DNA from: Massilia phosphatilytica
Lineage (GTDB): Bacteria > Pseudomonadota > Gammaproteobacteria > Burkholderiales > Burkholderiaceae_D
Reading direction: 5' to 3'
Assembly (NCBI RefSeq): GCF_002968015.1
Contig: NZ_PUIP01000010.1
Coordinates: 186,001-250,000, forward strand
Length of the DNA: 64,000 bases
The translations under genes were made by a program, and so were the position numbers. How positions within the stretch are numbered: position 1 is the stretch's first letter; each line of letters begins with the position of its first letter. Below the pieces are notes generated by a model. The model was not told where the DNA came from. It was given only the letters and a program-made list of their open reading frames with translations, and searched no databases. Below are positions 41,692 to 50,946 of the stretch, piece by piece.

Positions 41692-44600
41692 TCAGGCGAC
41701 CTTGGTCAGCACGATCTTCGGCCCGTGCTCGACGTCGACGAGCTGCGCGTCCGTCATCGGCCCCGTGCCGCTGTACTTGTCGAGGTACAAATAGATCACG
41801 GGCGTGATGTACAGCGTGATGACTTGCGAGAAGATCAGGCCGCCGCACACGGCGAGGCCCAAGGGCTGGCGCAGCTCGGCGCCGGCGCCGAGGCCCAGCG
41901 CGATCGGCAGCGCGCCCATCAGCGCGGCCAGCGTCGTCATCAGGATCGGACGGAAGCGCAGGATGCACGCCTCGCGGATCGCCTGCTCCGGCGCCATGCC
42001 CTGGTTGCGCTGGGCGTCGAGCGCGAAGTCGATCATCATGATCGCGTTCTTTTTCACGATGCCGATCAGCATCAGGATGCCGATGATGGCGATCATCGTC
42101 AGGTCCAGGTTGAACAGGCGCAGGGTCAGCAGCGCGCCCACCGCGGCGGACGGCAGGCCGGCCAGGATCGTGATCGGGTGAATGAAACTCTCGTACAGCA
42201 CGCCCAGCAGCACATAGATGACGCCGACGGCCGCGACGATCAGGATCAGCTGGCTCGACTGCGAATCCTGGAACACGGCCGCGTCGCCGCCGTATTTCGT
42301 GATGATAGCCGCCGGCAGTTTCATGTCGCGGCCCATCTGTTCGATGGCGGCCGTGGCGGCGCCGAGCGGCGCGTCCGGCGCGAGGTTGAACGATAGCGTG
42401 ATCGCCTGCAGCTGGCCCTGGTGGTTGACGGCGATGGGGCCGACCGTGCGCTTGACGGTCGCCACGCTGGACAGCTGCACGAGCTGGCCGGTCTTGCTGC
42501 GCACGGAGAGGCGCGACAGCGCGTCCTCGAACTGGCGGTCTTCATTCGCCGTTTCCAGGATCACGTAGTAGCTGGCCGCGCTGGAATAAATCGTCGACAC
42601 CTGGCGCTCGCCGAATGCCGCGTACAGCGCCGTGCGGATGTCGCCCAGCTGCACGCCCAGCAGATTCGCCTTGTCGCGGTCGATGTCGAGCTTGGCCTGC
42701 AAGCCCTTGTCCTGCGTATCGCTCGTCACGTCGCGGAACAGCGGGTTGTTGCGCATGCGCTCCATGTAGTCGTTCGCCCACTGGCCGATGTCGGCGCCGG
42801 ACACGCTCTGCAGCGTGTACTGGTAGCGGCTCTTGCTCTGGCGGCCGCCCAGCTGCAGGTTCTGCACCGGGGCCATGTAGACGTTGACGCCGGCGATCCC
42901 GCGCAGCGACTTGCGCAGCCGGTCGACGACCTGCGGCATCTTGTCGCGCTGGGCGCGCGGTTTCAGCACGATGAACATGCGGCCGTTGTTGCCGCCGCCG
43001 GTGAACGACGTGACGTCCTGCACGGCCGGGTCGGCCTGGATCACTTCCGCCACCTTCGTCTGCAGCACGACGAGCGCGGACGACGAGATGTCTTCGGCGG
43101 CCTCGGTCGTCACGCGCAGCTGGCCGATGTCTTCCTCGGGGAAGAAACCTTTCGGGATGGTCGTGTACAGCACGACGGTCAGCGCGAACGTGCCGAACGC
43201 GGTGAGTAGCACGACGAAGCGGTGCTTCAGCGCCACGTCGAGCGTTTTTTCATAGGCATTGCGCAGCACCGTGAAACCCCGCTCGAAATGGCGACCGATA
43301 AAACTTTTCTCTTCCGTGTGGTCGTGGCCATGCGCCGGGAGCAGGCGCGAGGCCAGCATCGGCACGAGGGTCAGCGACACGGCGGCCGATACGAGGATCG
43401 CGAGGCCGACGATCACGGCGAATTCGTGGAACAGCAGGCCGATCACGCCCGGCATGAAGAAAATCGGGATGAACACGGCGACCAGCGATACCGAGATGGA
43501 CACGATCGTAAAACCCATCTCGCGCGAGCCGTCGAGCGCGGCGCGCATCGGCTTCTTGCCCATCTCGATGTGGCGCACGATGTTTTCCAGCACGACGATC
43601 GCGTCGTCGACGACGAGGCCGACGGCCAAGGTGATGCCCAGCAGCGAGATGTTGTCGAGGCTGTAGCCGAGCCAGAACAGCAGCGCCAGCGCACCGAGCA
43701 GCGAGATCGGCATCGTAATCGCGGGAATGAATGTGGCGGACGCGCGGTGCAGGAACAGGAAGATCACGAGCACGACGAGGCCCACCGTCAGCGCCAGCGT
43801 GAAGTTCACGTCGTGGATCGCCTCGCGGATCGAGACGGAGCGGTCGTTGACGAGGTTGATTTTGATGGAGCTCGGCAGTTGCGACTGAAAGCGCGGCAGC
43901 AGGCGGCGCACGCCGTCGACCACTTCGACCGTGTTCGCGTTCGGCTGGCGCTGTACGAGCAGCACGATGGCGCGCTCGCCGTTGTAGGCGCCGAAGGCCC
44001 GGGTCGACTGGTAGCTGTCCTCGACGGTCGCCACGTCGCGCAGGCGCACCGGCAGGTTGTCGCGCGTGGCGACGATCAGGTTTTCGAAATCGGCCGCCTT
44101 CATCATCTGGGCGGGGCCCTGGATGGTCAAGGTCTGCTGCGGGCCGTCGAGGATGCCCAGTGCCGAGTTCGAGTTGGACGAGCGCAGCGCCGTCGCCAGC
44201 TCGTCCATCGTGATATTGCGGGCATTCATGAGGTCCGTCTTGGCGCGCACGCGCACGGCGAAGCGCTTGCCGCCGTTGACGGACACCTGCGCCACGCCCG
44301 GCAAGGTCGAGATCGCGGGCGACACGAGGTTTTCCGCGTAATCGTTCAGCTCGGACAGGTTCATCGACGGCGACGTCATCGTCATGAACAGCACGGGCGC
44401 GTCGGCCGGGTTGACCTTGCGGTACGACGGCAGCGTCGTCATTTCCTGCGGCAGCTGGCGCTGCGCGGCAAGGAGCGCGGCCTGGACGTCGACGGCGGCG
44501 GCGTTGACGTCGATCGACGGGTCGAATTCCAGCGTGAGCGACGTGCTGCCCTGCGTGCTCGTCGACGTGATCAGGTTGATGCCGGCGATGGTCGAGAACT

Positions 44601-44808
44601 GCTTTTCCAGCGGCAGCGCGACGGACGAGGCCATCGTCTCGGGACTGGCGCCGTCCAGGTTGGCGTTGACGTTGATGACGGGCGTGTTATAGCTGGGCAG
44701 CGCCGCGACGGGGATGTGCGAATACGCCAGGATGCCGACGAGGATCAGGCTGATCGACAGCAGCACGACCATCACGGGCCGGCGGATGCACAGTTCGGAC
44801 AGGTTCAT
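41692..44808 (-). CDS. RND-family efflux pump, inner-membrane transporter (MdtB/MdtC-like)
   Basis: 1038 residues, full HAE1-type RND length. N-terminal helix 'RPVMVVLLSISLILVGILAY', two large periplasmic loops, and 12 helices in two halves; TM4 carries the proton-relay 'GLVVDDAIVVLENI' with the Asp pair. 'GASPETMASSVALPLEKQ' and 'YRKVNPADAPVLFMTMTS' are very like E. coli MdtC/MdtB rather than AcrB. Proton-driven export of drugs, bile-salt-like compounds or metals complexes. It lies five bases after the adaptor gene. No outer-membrane TolC-type gene is adjacent, so the pump must borrow one. Confidence 0.95.
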   Translation of the reverse strand: MNLSELCIRRPVMVVLLSISLILVGILAYSHIPVAALPSYNTPVINVNANLDGASPETMASSVALPLEKQFSTIAGINLITSTSTQGSTSLTLEFDPSIDVNAAAVDVQAALLAAQRQLPQEMTTLPSYRKVNPADAPVLFMTMTSPSMNLSELNDYAENLVSPAISTLPGVAQVSVNGGKRFAVRVRAKTDLMNARNITMDELATALRSSNSNSALGILDGPQQTLTIQGPAQMMKAADFENLIVATRDNLPVRLRDVATVEDSYQSTRAFGAYNGERAIVLLVQRQPNANTVEVVDGVRRLLPRFQSQLPSSIKINLVNDRSVSIREAIHDVNFTLALTVGLVVLVIFLFLHRASATFIPAITMPISLLGALALLFWLGYSLDNISLLGITLAVGLVVDDAIVVLENIVRHIEMGKKPMRAALDGSREMGFTIVSISVSLVAVFIPIFFMPGVIGLLFHEFAVIVGLAILVSAAVSLTLVPMLASRLLPAHGHDHTEEKSFIGRHFERGFTVLRNAYEKTLDVALKHRFVVLLTAFGTFALTVVLYTTIPKGFFPEEDIGQLRVTTEAAEDISSSALVVLQTKVAEVIQADPAVQDVTSFTGGGNNGRMFIVLKPRAQRDKMPQVVDRLRKSLRGIAGVNVYMAPVQNLQLGGRQSKSRYQYTLQSVSGADIGQWANDYMERMRNNPLFRDVTSDTQDKGLQAKLDIDRDKANLLGVQLGDIRTALYAAFGERQVSTIYSSAASYYVILETANEDRQFEDALSRLSVRSKTGQLVQLSSVATVKRTVGPIAVNHQGQLQAITLSFNLAPDAPLGAATAAIEQMGRDMKLPAAIITKYGGDAAVFQDSQSSQLILIVAAVGVIYVLLGVLYESFIHPITILAGLPSAAVGALLTLRLFNLDLTMIAIIGILMLIGIVKKNAIMMIDFALDAQRNQGMAPEQAIREACILRFRPILMTTLAALMGALPIALGLGAGAELRQPLGLAVCGGLIFSQVITLYITPVIYLYLDKYSGTGPMTDAQLVDVEHGPKIVLTKVA

Positions 44809-44813
44809 CGTGT

Positions 44814-45995
44814 TCAGCCCTTGTCGGCGACGTGGACGGCTTTGCCGCTGTCACTACCCTTGCCCATCTCGGAAGCGAGGCGAACCTTGGCACCCGGACG
44901 CACATTCTGCTTGCCATCGGTAATGATCTGCTCGCTGCCGGCGAGGCCGCTGACGGCCGCATCCACGCCCGCGCCGTACACGCGGCGTACCGGCACGAGG
45001 CGCGCGGAATGGTCTTTTTCAAGCACGTACACGAACGTGCCCTGGGCATTGGTGATGATGGCGTTCTGCGGGATCACGACGGCATCCTTCAAGGTCTGCA
45101 CGATGACCTTCGTGTTCACGTACTGGCCGGGCCACAGGGTCGTCTCGCGGTTGTCGAACTCGGCCTTCACCTTGATCGTGCCGGCCGCCGGGTCGACCGT
45201 GTTGTCGACGAAGCTGAGCGTGCCCTTCACCGGCGCCAGGTCGGCACCCGGCAGCGCCTCGACCTCGACCTTGCCCCGCTTCTGCGCCGCCAGCAGCGAC
45301 GGCAGGCTCGATTCCGGCAACGTGAACGCGACGGTGATCGGGTCCAGCTGGGTGATCGTGGTAAGCGACGTCGCCGGCTGCACGAGGCTGCCCGGATAGA
45401 CGTTGATGCCGCCCACGCGGCCGGACATCGGGGCGCGGATGGCCGTATAGCTCGTCGTGACGCTGCTGGCGCGCGCGGCGGCGGCGTCGGCCTGCAGGGT
45501 GGCGCGGGCCTGGTCGACCTGGGCGCGCAGGGTGTCGACGGCGCTCTGGGCAATGAAATGCTGGGCGAACAAGTCCTGGCTGCGCTTGAACTGGCGTTCG
45601 AGGTCGGCCAGCGACGCGCGGTCGCGTTCGACCTGGGCCTGGGCCTTGTCGAGGTTGGCGCGGTCTTCGCGGTCGTCCAGCGAGAACATCAGCTCGCCCT
45701 GTTTGACGAACTGGCCTTCCTTGATGTGGACCTGGCGGATGGTGGCCGTCGTCTGCGGATGCAGGTCGACGGTGCGGATCGGCGTCACGGTACCGTTGGC
45801 CTGCTGCACGACGGCCACGTCCTGGCGATGCGGCGCCACGACGTTGACGACGGCCGGCGGCTGCCCGCCTTTACCCTTGGCGCCCGGGGCGGCGGCCCCA
45901 TCGGCATTCACGTCGGATCCGTGGTTCAGCGTCCATGCTCCGGCACCGATGGCAACGACGATGCCGACGATGATTCCGATATTCTTGGTTTTCAT
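44814..45995 (-). CDS. RND efflux periplasmic adaptor (membrane fusion protein, MdtA-like)
   Basis: 393 residues. N-terminal membrane anchor (about 7-24, 'IGIIVGIVVAIGAGAWTL'), then the lipoyl/hairpin/beta-barrel order of RND adaptors: 'VDLHPQTTATIRQVHIKEGQFVKQGELMFSLDDRE', a coiled coil from about 110 to 170 ('RASLADLERQFKRSQDLFAQH'), 'IRAPMSGRVGGINVYPGSLVQ', and the barrel with 'NKRETTLWPGQYVN'-like sequence. Bridges the RND pump to an outer-membrane channel. First gene of the pump operon, 149 bp after the sensor kinase. Confidence 0.94.
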   Translation of the reverse strand: MKTKNIGIIVGIVVAIGAGAWTLNHGSDVNADGAAAPGAKGKGGQPPAVVNVVAPHRQDVAVVQQANGTVTPIRTVDLHPQTTATIRQVHIKEGQFVKQGELMFSLDDREDRANLDKAQAQVERDRASLADLERQFKRSQDLFAQHFIAQSAVDTLRAQVDQARATLQADAAAARASSVTTSYTAIRAPMSGRVGGINVYPGSLVQPATSLTTITQLDPITVAFTLPESSLPSLLAAQKRGKVEVEALPGADLAPVKGTLSFVDNTVDPAAGTIKVKAEFDNRETTLWPGQYVNTKVIVQTLKDAVVIPQNAIITNAQGTFVYVLEKDHSARLVPVRRVYGAGVDAAVSGLAGSEQIITDGKQNVRPGAKVRLASEMGKGSDSGKAVHVADKG

Positions 45996-46144
45996 TCCAC
46001 TCCCTGTGCCGCTTGGCGCGGCCTCTCTCTTGTAATATTTTTATGCGATGAGGATGACGCCGGCCGCAAGGCCGAGTCACCTCCAGAGATTGTCCCACAC
46101 GGGTGTAACAGCAATGTTTCTGTCCGCGCGAATTTTTAGGTTGC

Positions 46145-47512
46145 TTATTTGCCCGGGTAGTATTCCGGCAGCATCAAAGTTGCTTCGAGCCCGCCTTCGG
46201 GATGGTTGGACAGGCTGATGCTGCCGCCATGCTGCTCGGCGATGTTGCGGGCGATGGTCAGGCCCAGGCCCGTCCCGCCCGATTCGCGCGAGCGCGACGT
46301 TTCGACCCGGTAGAACGGGTCGAACACGCGCGCCAGTTCGCCGCCCGGGATGCCGGGGCCGGCGTCGCGAATGCGGATGCGCGCGGCGCCGTTGATGCGG
46401 TCGACGCTGACCTTCGCCGCGTGACCGTACTTGACGGCGTTGTCGATCAGGTTCACCAGGCAGCGGCGCAGGTCCATCGGCCGGCCCAGCAGCGCCATGC
46501 CGGCGTGGCCGGACAGGCTCACGCGCTGGCAGCTCTCGGCCGCGTCGGCGACGACGGAATCCAGCAGCGAGTCGAGGTCCAGCAACTGCATGGCTTCGTT
46601 CGTGTCCATGCTGCGCGCGAGGTCGAGGCCTTCGCGCACCATCGCCTGCATCGCGGACAGGTCGCCGATCAGGCGCTCCTGCAGTTCCGGCTCGCTGACC
46701 TTTTCCAGGCGCAGGCGCATGCGCGTGAGCGGCGTCTGCAGGTCGTGCGTGATGGCGGCCAGCATCTGCGTGCGCTGGAAGATGTACTGGCGGATGCGCG
46801 CTTGCATCGCGTTGAAGGCGGCGCTGGCCTGGCGGATCTCGTCGGCGCCCGTGAGGTCGAGCGGCGGGTGGTTGATGTCGTTGCCGAGGTCTTTCGCCGC
46901 CTGCGCCAGCTGCTTCAGCGGCCGCGTCGTCATGCGCGCGACGAGGTAGGCGAGAAAGGCGACGCTGGCGAGGAACATCGAGATCGTCCACGTGTAGTCG
47001 GTGCGCTGCGGCGACGTGGCCGAGCGCGGCGGCAGCACGGACAGCACGAGTTCGTCGCCGTCGCGCAGGCGCACGGCGATGCTCTCGCACGTGCCGCGCC
47101 ACTTCATGCGCAGGAGGCCGAACACGACGGGCTGTTCGCGCGCCGTCGCGCATGCCGCCGGCCGCGCGGCCAGCGACCGCATCGCATAGCCCTTGCCCAT
47201 GCGGGCGGCGAGCGCCAGGGTGAATTCGGAATTGACTGGCGCGAGCGCGGCGGGGTGGGTCTCGACGTCGGCCAGCTGCATGCCGGGACGGTTGGCCACG
47301 TCGAGATAGGCCTTGCGCGCGGACTCGGGGACGATTTCCGTCGCCATGATCAGTTGCTCGGCCCGGTCGAGATTGTGCAGGTCGCGGAACTCGTCGATGA
47401 CGCGCGCGCGCTCGGCGTCGGCCAGCAACTGGGTCAGCGCGGCCGTGAGCAGGATGCCCAGCAGCAGGGTGGCAAACACGCGGCCCGTCATCGAGCCGAG
47501 GAAAGCTCTCAC
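46145..47512 (-). CDS. Sensor histidine kinase of an OmpR/EnvZ-type system
   Basis: 455 residues from a GTG at 47512 whose GTGA overlaps the response-regulator stop; ATG at 47491 is an alternative. Membrane helix 1 (about 9-30), periplasmic sensor of about 120 residues, helix 2 ('ISMFLASVAFLAYLVA'), HAMP, then HisKA with the phospho-accepting His in 'AAITHDLQTPLTRMR', and HATPase with N box 'LVNLIDNAVKYG', G1 'RDAGPGIPGG' and G2 'GGTGLGLTIA'. Signals to the adjacent regulator. Position upstream of an MdtC-like pump and opposite a Spy-like gene suggests a BaeS-like envelope-stress sensor; this is inference. Confidence 0.93.
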   Translation of the reverse strand: MRAFLGSMTGRVFATLLLGILLTAALTQLLADAERARVIDEFRDLHNLDRAEQLIMATEIVPESARKAYLDVANRPGMQLADVETHPAALAPVNSEFTLALAARMGKGYAMRSLAARPAACATAREQPVVFGLLRMKWRGTCESIAVRLRDGDELVLSVLPPRSATSPQRTDYTWTISMFLASVAFLAYLVARMTTRPLKQLAQAAKDLGNDINHPPLDLTGADEIRQASAAFNAMQARIRQYIFQRTQMLAAITHDLQTPLTRMRLRLEKVSEPELQERLIGDLSAMQAMVREGLDLARSMDTNEAMQLLDLDSLLDSVVADAAESCQRVSLSGHAGMALLGRPMDLRRCLVNLIDNAVKYGHAAKVSVDRINGAARIRIRDAGPGIPGGELARVFDPFYRVETSRSRESGGTGLGLTIARNIAEQHGGSISLSNHPEGGLEATLMLPEYYPGK

Positions 47513-48237
47513 GCGCTCGGCTCCACCGTGACCTGGCCGGCGAGCACGTAGCCGCCGTTGCGGACGGTCTTGATGATCTGGGGCATGCGCGCATCCTCGC
47601 CCAGCTTCTGGCGCAGGCGGCTGATCTGGATGTCGATCGAGCGGTCGAACGGATCGGCATCGCGGCCCTGCGTGAGGTTCAGCAGCTGGTCGCGGTTCAG
47701 CACGCGGTTCGGGTGCTCCAGAAACACGCGCAGCAGGCGGAACTCGGCGCCCGACAGCATGATGATCACGCCCTGCGGATTGACGAGATGGCGCGCGGTG
47801 AGGTCGAGCGTCCAGCCCGAGAACTTCATCTGCTGCACGTTCTCGGCCTGCGAGTTCGGCGGCATCGCATGGCTGCGGCGCAGCACGCTGCGGATGCGCG
47901 CCAGCAGTTCGCGCGGCTCGAACGGTTTCGGCAGGTAGTCGTCCGCGCCCATTTCCAGGCCGAGGATACGGTCCAGCGGTTCGCTGCGGGCCGTGAGCAT
48001 GATGACGGGCATGGTCGAATGCGCGCGCAGCTTGCGGCACAGCGTGAGGCCGTCGTCACCCGGCAGGTTCAGGTCGAGCACGATCAGGTCCGGACGCGAC
48101 TCGTCCAGGATTTTCCACATGGCGGTGCCGTCGGCCGCGGCGAGCGCGCGGTAGCCGTTCGCTTCCAGGTAATCGGCCAGCAGCGAGCGGATATCGCGGT
48201 CGTCGTCGACGATCAGGATGGTAGATGGATTGTCCAT
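47509..48237 (-). CDS. OmpR-family response regulator
   Basis: 242 residues from the ATG at 48237. Receiver domain (about 5-118) with the acidic pair 'VDDD', phospho-acceptor Asp in 'LIVLDLNLPG', Thr in 'VIMLTARSE' and Lys in 'YLPKPFEP'; winged-helix DNA-binding domain from about 140 ('LSGAEFRLLRVFLEHPNRVLNRDQLL', 'DIQISRLRQKLG', 'IKTVRNGGYVL'). Overlaps the kinase gene by four bases. Direct and inverted TTGTATC repeats lie 40-90 bp upstream, in the spacer shared with the divergent Spy-like gene. Confidence 0.95.
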   Translation of the reverse strand: MDNPSTILIVDDDRDIRSLLADYLEANGYRALAAADGTAMWKILDESRPDLIVLDLNLPGDDGLTLCRKLRAHSTMPVIMLTARSEPLDRILGLEMGADDYLPKPFEPRELLARIRSVLRRSHAMPPNSQAENVQQMKFSGWTLDLTARHLVNPQGVIIMLSGAEFRLLRVFLEHPNRVLNRDQLLNLTQGRDADPFDRSIDIQISRLRQKLGEDARMPQIIKTVRNGGYVLAGQVTVEPSA

Positions 48238-48278
48238 GTCGCCATTATCCCGACTTGTCCAGGCCCTGAACAGTGACT

Positions 48279-48327
48279 TTGTATCGGCTTGTATATGGAT
48301 CTTCCAGGGAAACAAATTGATACAAAG
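48279..48327. promoter_or_regulatory. TTGTAT direct and inverted repeats between the response regulator and spy-like gene
   Basis: TTGTATC at 48279-48285 and TTGTATA at 48289-48295 are direct repeats with a 10-bp period, the helical-turn spacing typical of OmpR-family binding sites. GATACAA at 48319-48325 repeats the motif inverted; CTTTGTATC and GATACAAAG are exact complements over nine bases. The 228-bp divergent spacer contains no gene. Confidence 0.5.
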
Positions 48328-48465
48328 AACGAGAGACGGGAAACGCTGCGCTTACATCTTGCGCCCATGATGGGAACCGTGCGAAGACGACGCGATGCAC
48401 GCAGATCGGAGCATGAAGACAACGTTTGGCCGTTTGCCAACTTTAAACCTGACCAGGAACCTGAA

Positions 48466-48960
48466 ATGAAAACCTATCGCAAACACCTCCTCGCCGCCCT
48501 GTCCGCGCTGACCCTCGGCGCCGCCGCACTGGGCGCCCATGCCCAGACGACGGACCAGGCCGCACCGCAGGCACGCCACGGCATGCAGCACCAGAAACTG
48601 ACACCGGAACAGCGCGCGCAGTTCCGCGCCCAGCGCATCGCCAAACTGCACGATGAGCTGAAGATCACGCCGGCCCAGGAAAACGCCTGGAACGCCTTCG
48701 TGACCTCGATGCAGCCGCCGGCGCGCCAGCAGCACGATCGCGCCGCCTGGGCCAACCTGACGGCGCCGGAACGCATGGCGAAGATGATCGACCGGCAGAA
48801 GCAGCGCACGGCCGCGCTGGAGCAGCGCCAGGCGTCGCTGAACACCTTCTACTCGGTCCTCAGTGCGGACCAGAAGAAGACGTTCGACGAGAAGGCGGCA
48901 CGTTTTGGCCACCGCGGCCACGGTGGTTGGCAACGTCGCGGCCATAGCGCACAAGGCTAA
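48466..48960 (+). CDS. Spy/CpxP-like periplasmic chaperone
   Basis: 164 residues from the ATG at 48466, preceded by AGGAAC. Signal peptide with cleavage about 'GAHA-QT'. The mature protein is helical, basic and His/Gln-rich, with two LTxxQ-type motifs of the family: 'KLTPEQRAQF' and, weaker, 'LSADQKKTF'. Such proteins are ATP-independent periplasmic chaperones or stress modulators induced by CpxR/BaeR. Divergent from an OmpR-type regulator and near an RND pump, matching the BaeR regulon logic. The C-terminal 'HRGHGGWQRRGH' is a His/Gly tail that might bind metals. Confidence 0.85.
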   Translation: MKTYRKHLLAALSALTLGAAALGAHAQTTDQAAPQARHGMQHQKLTPEQRAQFRAQRIAKLHDELKITPAQENAWNAFVTSMQPPARQQHDRAAWANLTAPERMAKMIDRQKQRTAALEQRQASLNTFYSVLSADQKKTFDEKAARFGHRGHGGWQRRGHSAQG

Positions 48961-48966
48961 TCAGGC

Positions 48967-49016
48967 GTAGGGTGGGCGGCCTCCGCCCACGCGTGGGCAC
49001 GGCGTGCCCACCCTAC
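48967..49016. repeat. GTAGGG-ended palindromic element, copy B (50 bp)
   Basis: Perfect 11-bp terminal inverted repeats GTAGGGTGGGC / GCCCACCCTAC around GGCGGCCTCCGCC and GTGGGCACGGCGTGCCCAC hairpins. It lies between the spy-like and dsbD stops; the dsbD stop TAG is formed by the right end. Copy A at 30530 is the same unit with 27 extra central bases. Confidence 0.87.
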
Positions 49017-50851
49017 ATTCTGCCCAACGATCCCAAGAACTTCTTCGCATCCTGGTAGCCGATCACCCGGCTATCGGGAATCTCCTTCCCTTGCTTGTCG
49101 AACAGGATGATGCCCGGCGGCCCGAACAGGCCGAAGCGCTTCAGCATCGCCCGGTCATCCGCATCGTTGGCCGTCACGTCGACCTGCAACAGCACCGTGC
49201 TCGCTAGCCGCGCCTTGACGGCCGGATCGACGAAGGTCAGCTTTTCCATTTCCTTGCACGACACGCACCAGTCGGCATAAAAGTCGAGCAGCGCCGTGCG
49301 GCCACCCGTTGCGGCCAGCGCCGCGTCGAGCTGGTCCACCGTCTTGATGCGCGTGAACGCGAGCGGCTGCGCCGGCGCGCCGCCCGTGAAGCGGGCCAGC
49401 GGCGCGAGCGGATCGCGGGCTCCGCTGGCCACGCCGACGAGTTGCGTGGCGCCCAGCACGACGCTGGCGGCGCCGAGCGCGAGTCCGGCCCAGTGGCCAC
49501 GCAGGCCGCGCAGCAGATAAAAACCGTAGCCCAGCAGCAGCGCGGCCCACAGGATCATCTGGACCAGGCCCGGCAGCACCGGCGCGGCCATCCACAAGGC
49601 CATTGCCAGCATCAGCACGCCAAAGAAGCGCTTGACCGATTCCATCCACAGGCCGGCGCGCGGCAACAGCGAGCCCGCCGACACGCCCACGAGCAGCAGA
49701 GGAATGCTCATGCCGATCGCCATCGCGAACAGGGCGGCGCCGCCGATGACGACGTCGCGCGTCTGGCTGATGTACACGAGCGCGCCTGCGAGCGGCGCGG
49801 CCACGCACGGACCGACGATCAGCGCCGAGATCGCCCCCATCACGAACACGCCGGCCAGCTTGCCGGACGACTGGCGGCCGGAGGCGCTGGAGAGCCGCGT
49901 CTGCAACGCCGCGGGGACTTGCAACTGGTACACGTCGAACATCGACAACGCCATCACGACGATGAGGAGCGCGAAACCGCCCAGCACCCAGGGATTCTGC
50001 AGTGCCGCCGCCAGCCCTTCGCCAAGCAGGCCAGCCGCCACGCCCAGCGCGGTATAGACGATCGCCATCCCGAACGAGTACGCGAGCGACAGCACGAAGC
50101 CGCGCGAACGGTGCACGTCCTTGCCCTCGCCCACGATGATCGACGACAGGATCGGCACCATCGGCAGCACGCACGGCGTGAACGCGAGGCCCAGGCCCAG
50201 CAGGATGAACGCGGGGACGATCGCCAGCAGGCGGCCGCCCTGCAGCAGCGCAGCGATGCCGGACAGTTCGGAGGGCGCTGCCGGCCTGGCGGGCGGCGCG
50301 GCGGGCGTATCGACCTGCGGCGCCGGCTGCGCGGCCTGCCCCGGGAAGGCGAAACTTCCGCCGCCCTGCCCCGGCGCGACACTCATCTGCGGGTCGCTGC
50401 CGCCGGCGCCCGGCGTCAGCTGGACCGAGGCGTCCTGCGGCGGATAGCACAGGCCCTTGTCGGCGCAGCCCTGGCCGGTGGCGGCCAGGGTGAACGGGCC
50501 GGTGGCCTCGACCGGGATGCGGATCTCGACGCCGTTGTGATAGGTCTCGACGTTTTTCTGGAACGTGTCGTCGTACTTGATCTTGCCCGGCGGAATGACG
50601 GGCTCGCCCAGCTTCGCGCCGCTTGCCGTGAAACGGAAGCGCTCGCGGTACATGTAGTAGCCGTCGGCGATCGCGTAGTTCACGACGATCGTGTGCGCAT
50701 CCGCCATGTGCGCGGAAAACTTGAATGCCTGCTCAGGCGGCAGGAAGTCGTCGTCGGCGTGGGCGGGCGACACGAAGGCGAGGCAGGCCAGCAGCAACGT
50801 GCACAGCGCGGCCAGCAGGTGCGCGGCAGGCGAGAGGGAAGATCGGAGCAT
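49013..50851 (-). CDS. dsbD: Thiol:disulfide interchange protein DsbD
   Basis: 612 residues from the ATG at 50851 (26 extra upstream residues in the frame are not signal-like). Signal peptide ending 'SPAHA-DD'; periplasmic alpha domain with Cys pair around 'GQGCADKGLCYPPQ'; central eight-helix beta domain with 'LGLAFTPCVLPMVPILSSI' and 'MGAISALIVGPCVAAPLAG'; C-terminal thioredoxin gamma domain with 'DFYADWCVSCKEMEK'. Moves reducing power from cytoplasmic thioredoxin to DsbC/G and cytochrome maturation in the periplasm. The last codon is followed by the TAG supplied by the palindromic repeat. Confidence 0.96.
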   Translation of the reverse strand: MLRSSLSPAAHLLAALCTLLLACLAFVSPAHADDDFLPPEQAFKFSAHMADAHTIVVNYAIADGYYMYRERFRFTASGAKLGEPVIPPGKIKYDDTFQKNVETYHNGVEIRIPVEATGPFTLAATGQGCADKGLCYPPQDASVQLTPGAGGSDPQMSVAPGQGGGSFAFPGQAAQPAPQVDTPAAPPARPAAPSELSGIAALLQGGRLLAIVPAFILLGLGLAFTPCVLPMVPILSSIIVGEGKDVHRSRGFVLSLAYSFGMAIVYTALGVAAGLLGEGLAAALQNPWVLGGFALLIVVMALSMFDVYQLQVPAALQTRLSSASGRQSSGKLAGVFVMGAISALIVGPCVAAPLAGALVYISQTRDVVIGGAALFAMAIGMSIPLLLVGVSAGSLLPRAGLWMESVKRFFGVLMLAMALWMAAPVLPGLVQMILWAALLLGYGFYLLRGLRGHWAGLALGAASVVLGATQLVGVASGARDPLAPLARFTGGAPAQPLAFTRIKTVDQLDAALAATGGRTALLDFYADWCVSCKEMEKLTFVDPAVKARLASTVLLQVDVTANDADDRAMLKRFGLFGPPGIILFDKQGKEIPDSRVIGYQDAKKFLGSLGRM

Positions 50852-50946
50852 GGATCGGCAGGTTGGTTCGACGCAACAGCATGGTACACCGGGCGCTGTT
50901 GCCTTGCACGGCGGCCGGCGAAACGGCACGGCCGCCGTCTTGTTGC

